DNA from: Gemmatimonadales bacterium UBA4718
GTDB taxonomy: Bacteria > Gemmatimonadota > Gemmatimonadetes > Gemmatimonadales > Gemmatimonadaceae
Length of the DNA stretch: 7,347 bases
Direction of reading: 5' to 3'
Assembly (NCBI GenBank): GCA_002404375.1
Contig: DHJO01000176.1
Coordinates: 1-7,347 of the forward strand
Shown piece by piece: positions 6,667 through 7,347 of the stretch. The translations under genes were made by a program, and so were the position numbers. Position 1 is the first letter of the stretch, and each line of letters opens with the position of its first letter. Below the pieces are notes generated by a model. It was not told where the DNA came from. It saw nothing but the letters and a program-made list of their open reading frames with translations, and searched no databases.

Positions 6667-7347
6667 GTGAAATACCCGCTGATCGTTCTCTCAATTACGC
6701 TGGGCTCCGTCACAGCCTTCACAGCGTGTCGTCAAGTCGCACCCGCCTTCGGGCCCAATCTTCCCGGCGCTCGCCAGAACGCAGAAGAATTCTTCTATTC
6801 CGTCGGCTCGCGCTTCACCAACATCCAGAGACCGCCGAGGATCAACTACGCCCGAGCGCAGTTCGGTCACTATGCGCTGACGCCGTCGGGGATCTACAAC
6901 GACACCACGATATGGCTGGCGATCGGCGCCGACAGCGCGCGACTGTTCGGCGACGAAGGACACTTCTCATACGATCACTATATCGTCAGCGCCAAGCTCT
7001 CGACGACTCCGCCCGATGCGCTCACTGAGTCGCGCGAGATCGTCCGCCTCAGGAAGCTCACCGACAACGAGTACGAGTGGTTCACCAACGTCGACGTGGC
7101 GCTCGGACGGATCCAGGCGAAAGACATCTCCGACGTGATCGCGGCGGCACTCGCCGCTGGCGAAGGGAGATCTCCCGCGGCGATCCGCGCTGATTACACG
7201 ACGAGCTTTCCGCGTACCGCTGCGATGCTCGGGCGGTTGTACACGCTCGACACACTCAACACAGCGACCGACGCCGACGGCGCCACGACGTACGAGCTCG
7301 CCATTCGTCTCACGCCCGAGATTCTCAAGGCGACGATGCCCCACTAC
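6667..7347 (+). CDS. Predicted lipoprotein of unknown function, N-terminal part (cut by window edge)
   Basis: From a GTG at 6667 the frame stays open to the right edge, giving 227 residues without a stop. The start is chosen because it gives a compact lipoprotein signal: MKYPLIVLSITLGSVTAFTAC, lipobox FTAC with Cys21. No clear Shine-Dalgarno sequence precedes it. The mature part has an aromatic-rich segment FFYSVGSRFTNI (42-53), then FGHYALTPSGIYNDTTIW (66-83), a GHFSYDHYIVSAKL stretch near 98-111, and a more helical, Ala-rich second half. I do not recognise a family or catalytic motif; the look is that of a lineage-specific conserved lipoprotein. Third codon positions are strongly G/C as in the neighbours. 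It is divergent from the LacI gene and shares its upstream region with the LacI-type operator, so co-regulation with the sugar locus is possible but unproven. Confidence 0.7.
   Translation, partial: MKYPLIVLSITLGSVTAFTACRQVAPAFGPNLPGARQNAEEFFYSVGSRFTNIQRPPRINYARAQFGHYALTPSGIYNDTTIWLAIGADSARLFGDEGHFSYDHYIVSAKLSTTPPDALTESREIVRLRKLTDNEYEWFTNVDVALGRIQAKDISDVIAAALAAGEGRSPAAIRADYTTSFPRTAAMLGRLYTLDTLNTATDADGATTYELAIRLTPEILKATMPHY

Noticed and set aside
1..7347. Search for tRNA, rRNA, CRISPR, insertion sequences, toxin-antitoxin or defence genes
   Set aside because: No array of repeats, transposase motifs, terminal inverted repeats or RNA-gene signatures were visible.

Overview
The window (about 58% GC by eye) looks like chromosomal DNA of a diderm bacterium. 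An Oar-like TonB-dependent receptor with a carboxypeptidase-regulatory N-terminal domain, several predicted lipoproteins and the general codon style suggest Gemmatimonadota, or less likely Acidobacteriota. This placement is inference; there is no rRNA or marker gene to settle it.

Most of the window is a minus-strand carbohydrate-acquisition locus. In transcription order it holds a LacI-family repressor (6486-5440), a 997-residue TonB-dependent outer-membrane receptor (5386-2393), a lipoprotein glycoside hydrolase of the 'glycoamylase' family (2184-742) and the start of a sugar ABC-transporter substrate-binding lipoprotein that runs off the left edge (195-1). The hydrolase family includes CAZy GH144 beta-1,2-glucanases, so a beta-1,2-glucan or related beta-glucan is a reasonable substrate guess. 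The implied route is extracellular or surface cleavage, receptor-mediated crossing of the outer membrane, periplasmic capture by the binding protein and ABC import, with LacI as sensor. The repressor and receptor genes are 53 nt apart with no visible terminator and may be one transcript. A strong intrinsic terminator follows the receptor, so the hydrolase probably has its own promoter or depends on readthrough.

Two plus-strand genes flank or interrupt this locus. A small lipoprotein of unknown function (247-702) sits between the binding protein and the hydrolase, divergent from the first and convergent with the second. A second unknown lipoprotein (6667 to the right edge) is divergent from the LacI gene. 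The 180-nt gap before it holds a near-perfect LacI-type operator with a central CG (6532-6549).

Non-coding signals worth noting are the receptor terminator, whose two mismatches become G-U pairs only in minus-strand RNA; a perfect 9-bp palindrome upstream of the hydrolase; and an 8-mer (GTTGCGGA) that recurs only in the intergenic stretches. I see no tRNA, rRNA, CRISPR array, insertion sequence or phage gene. I do not see a clearly new system here: it is a coherent but fairly ordinary glycan-uptake locus with some regulatory details worth checking.
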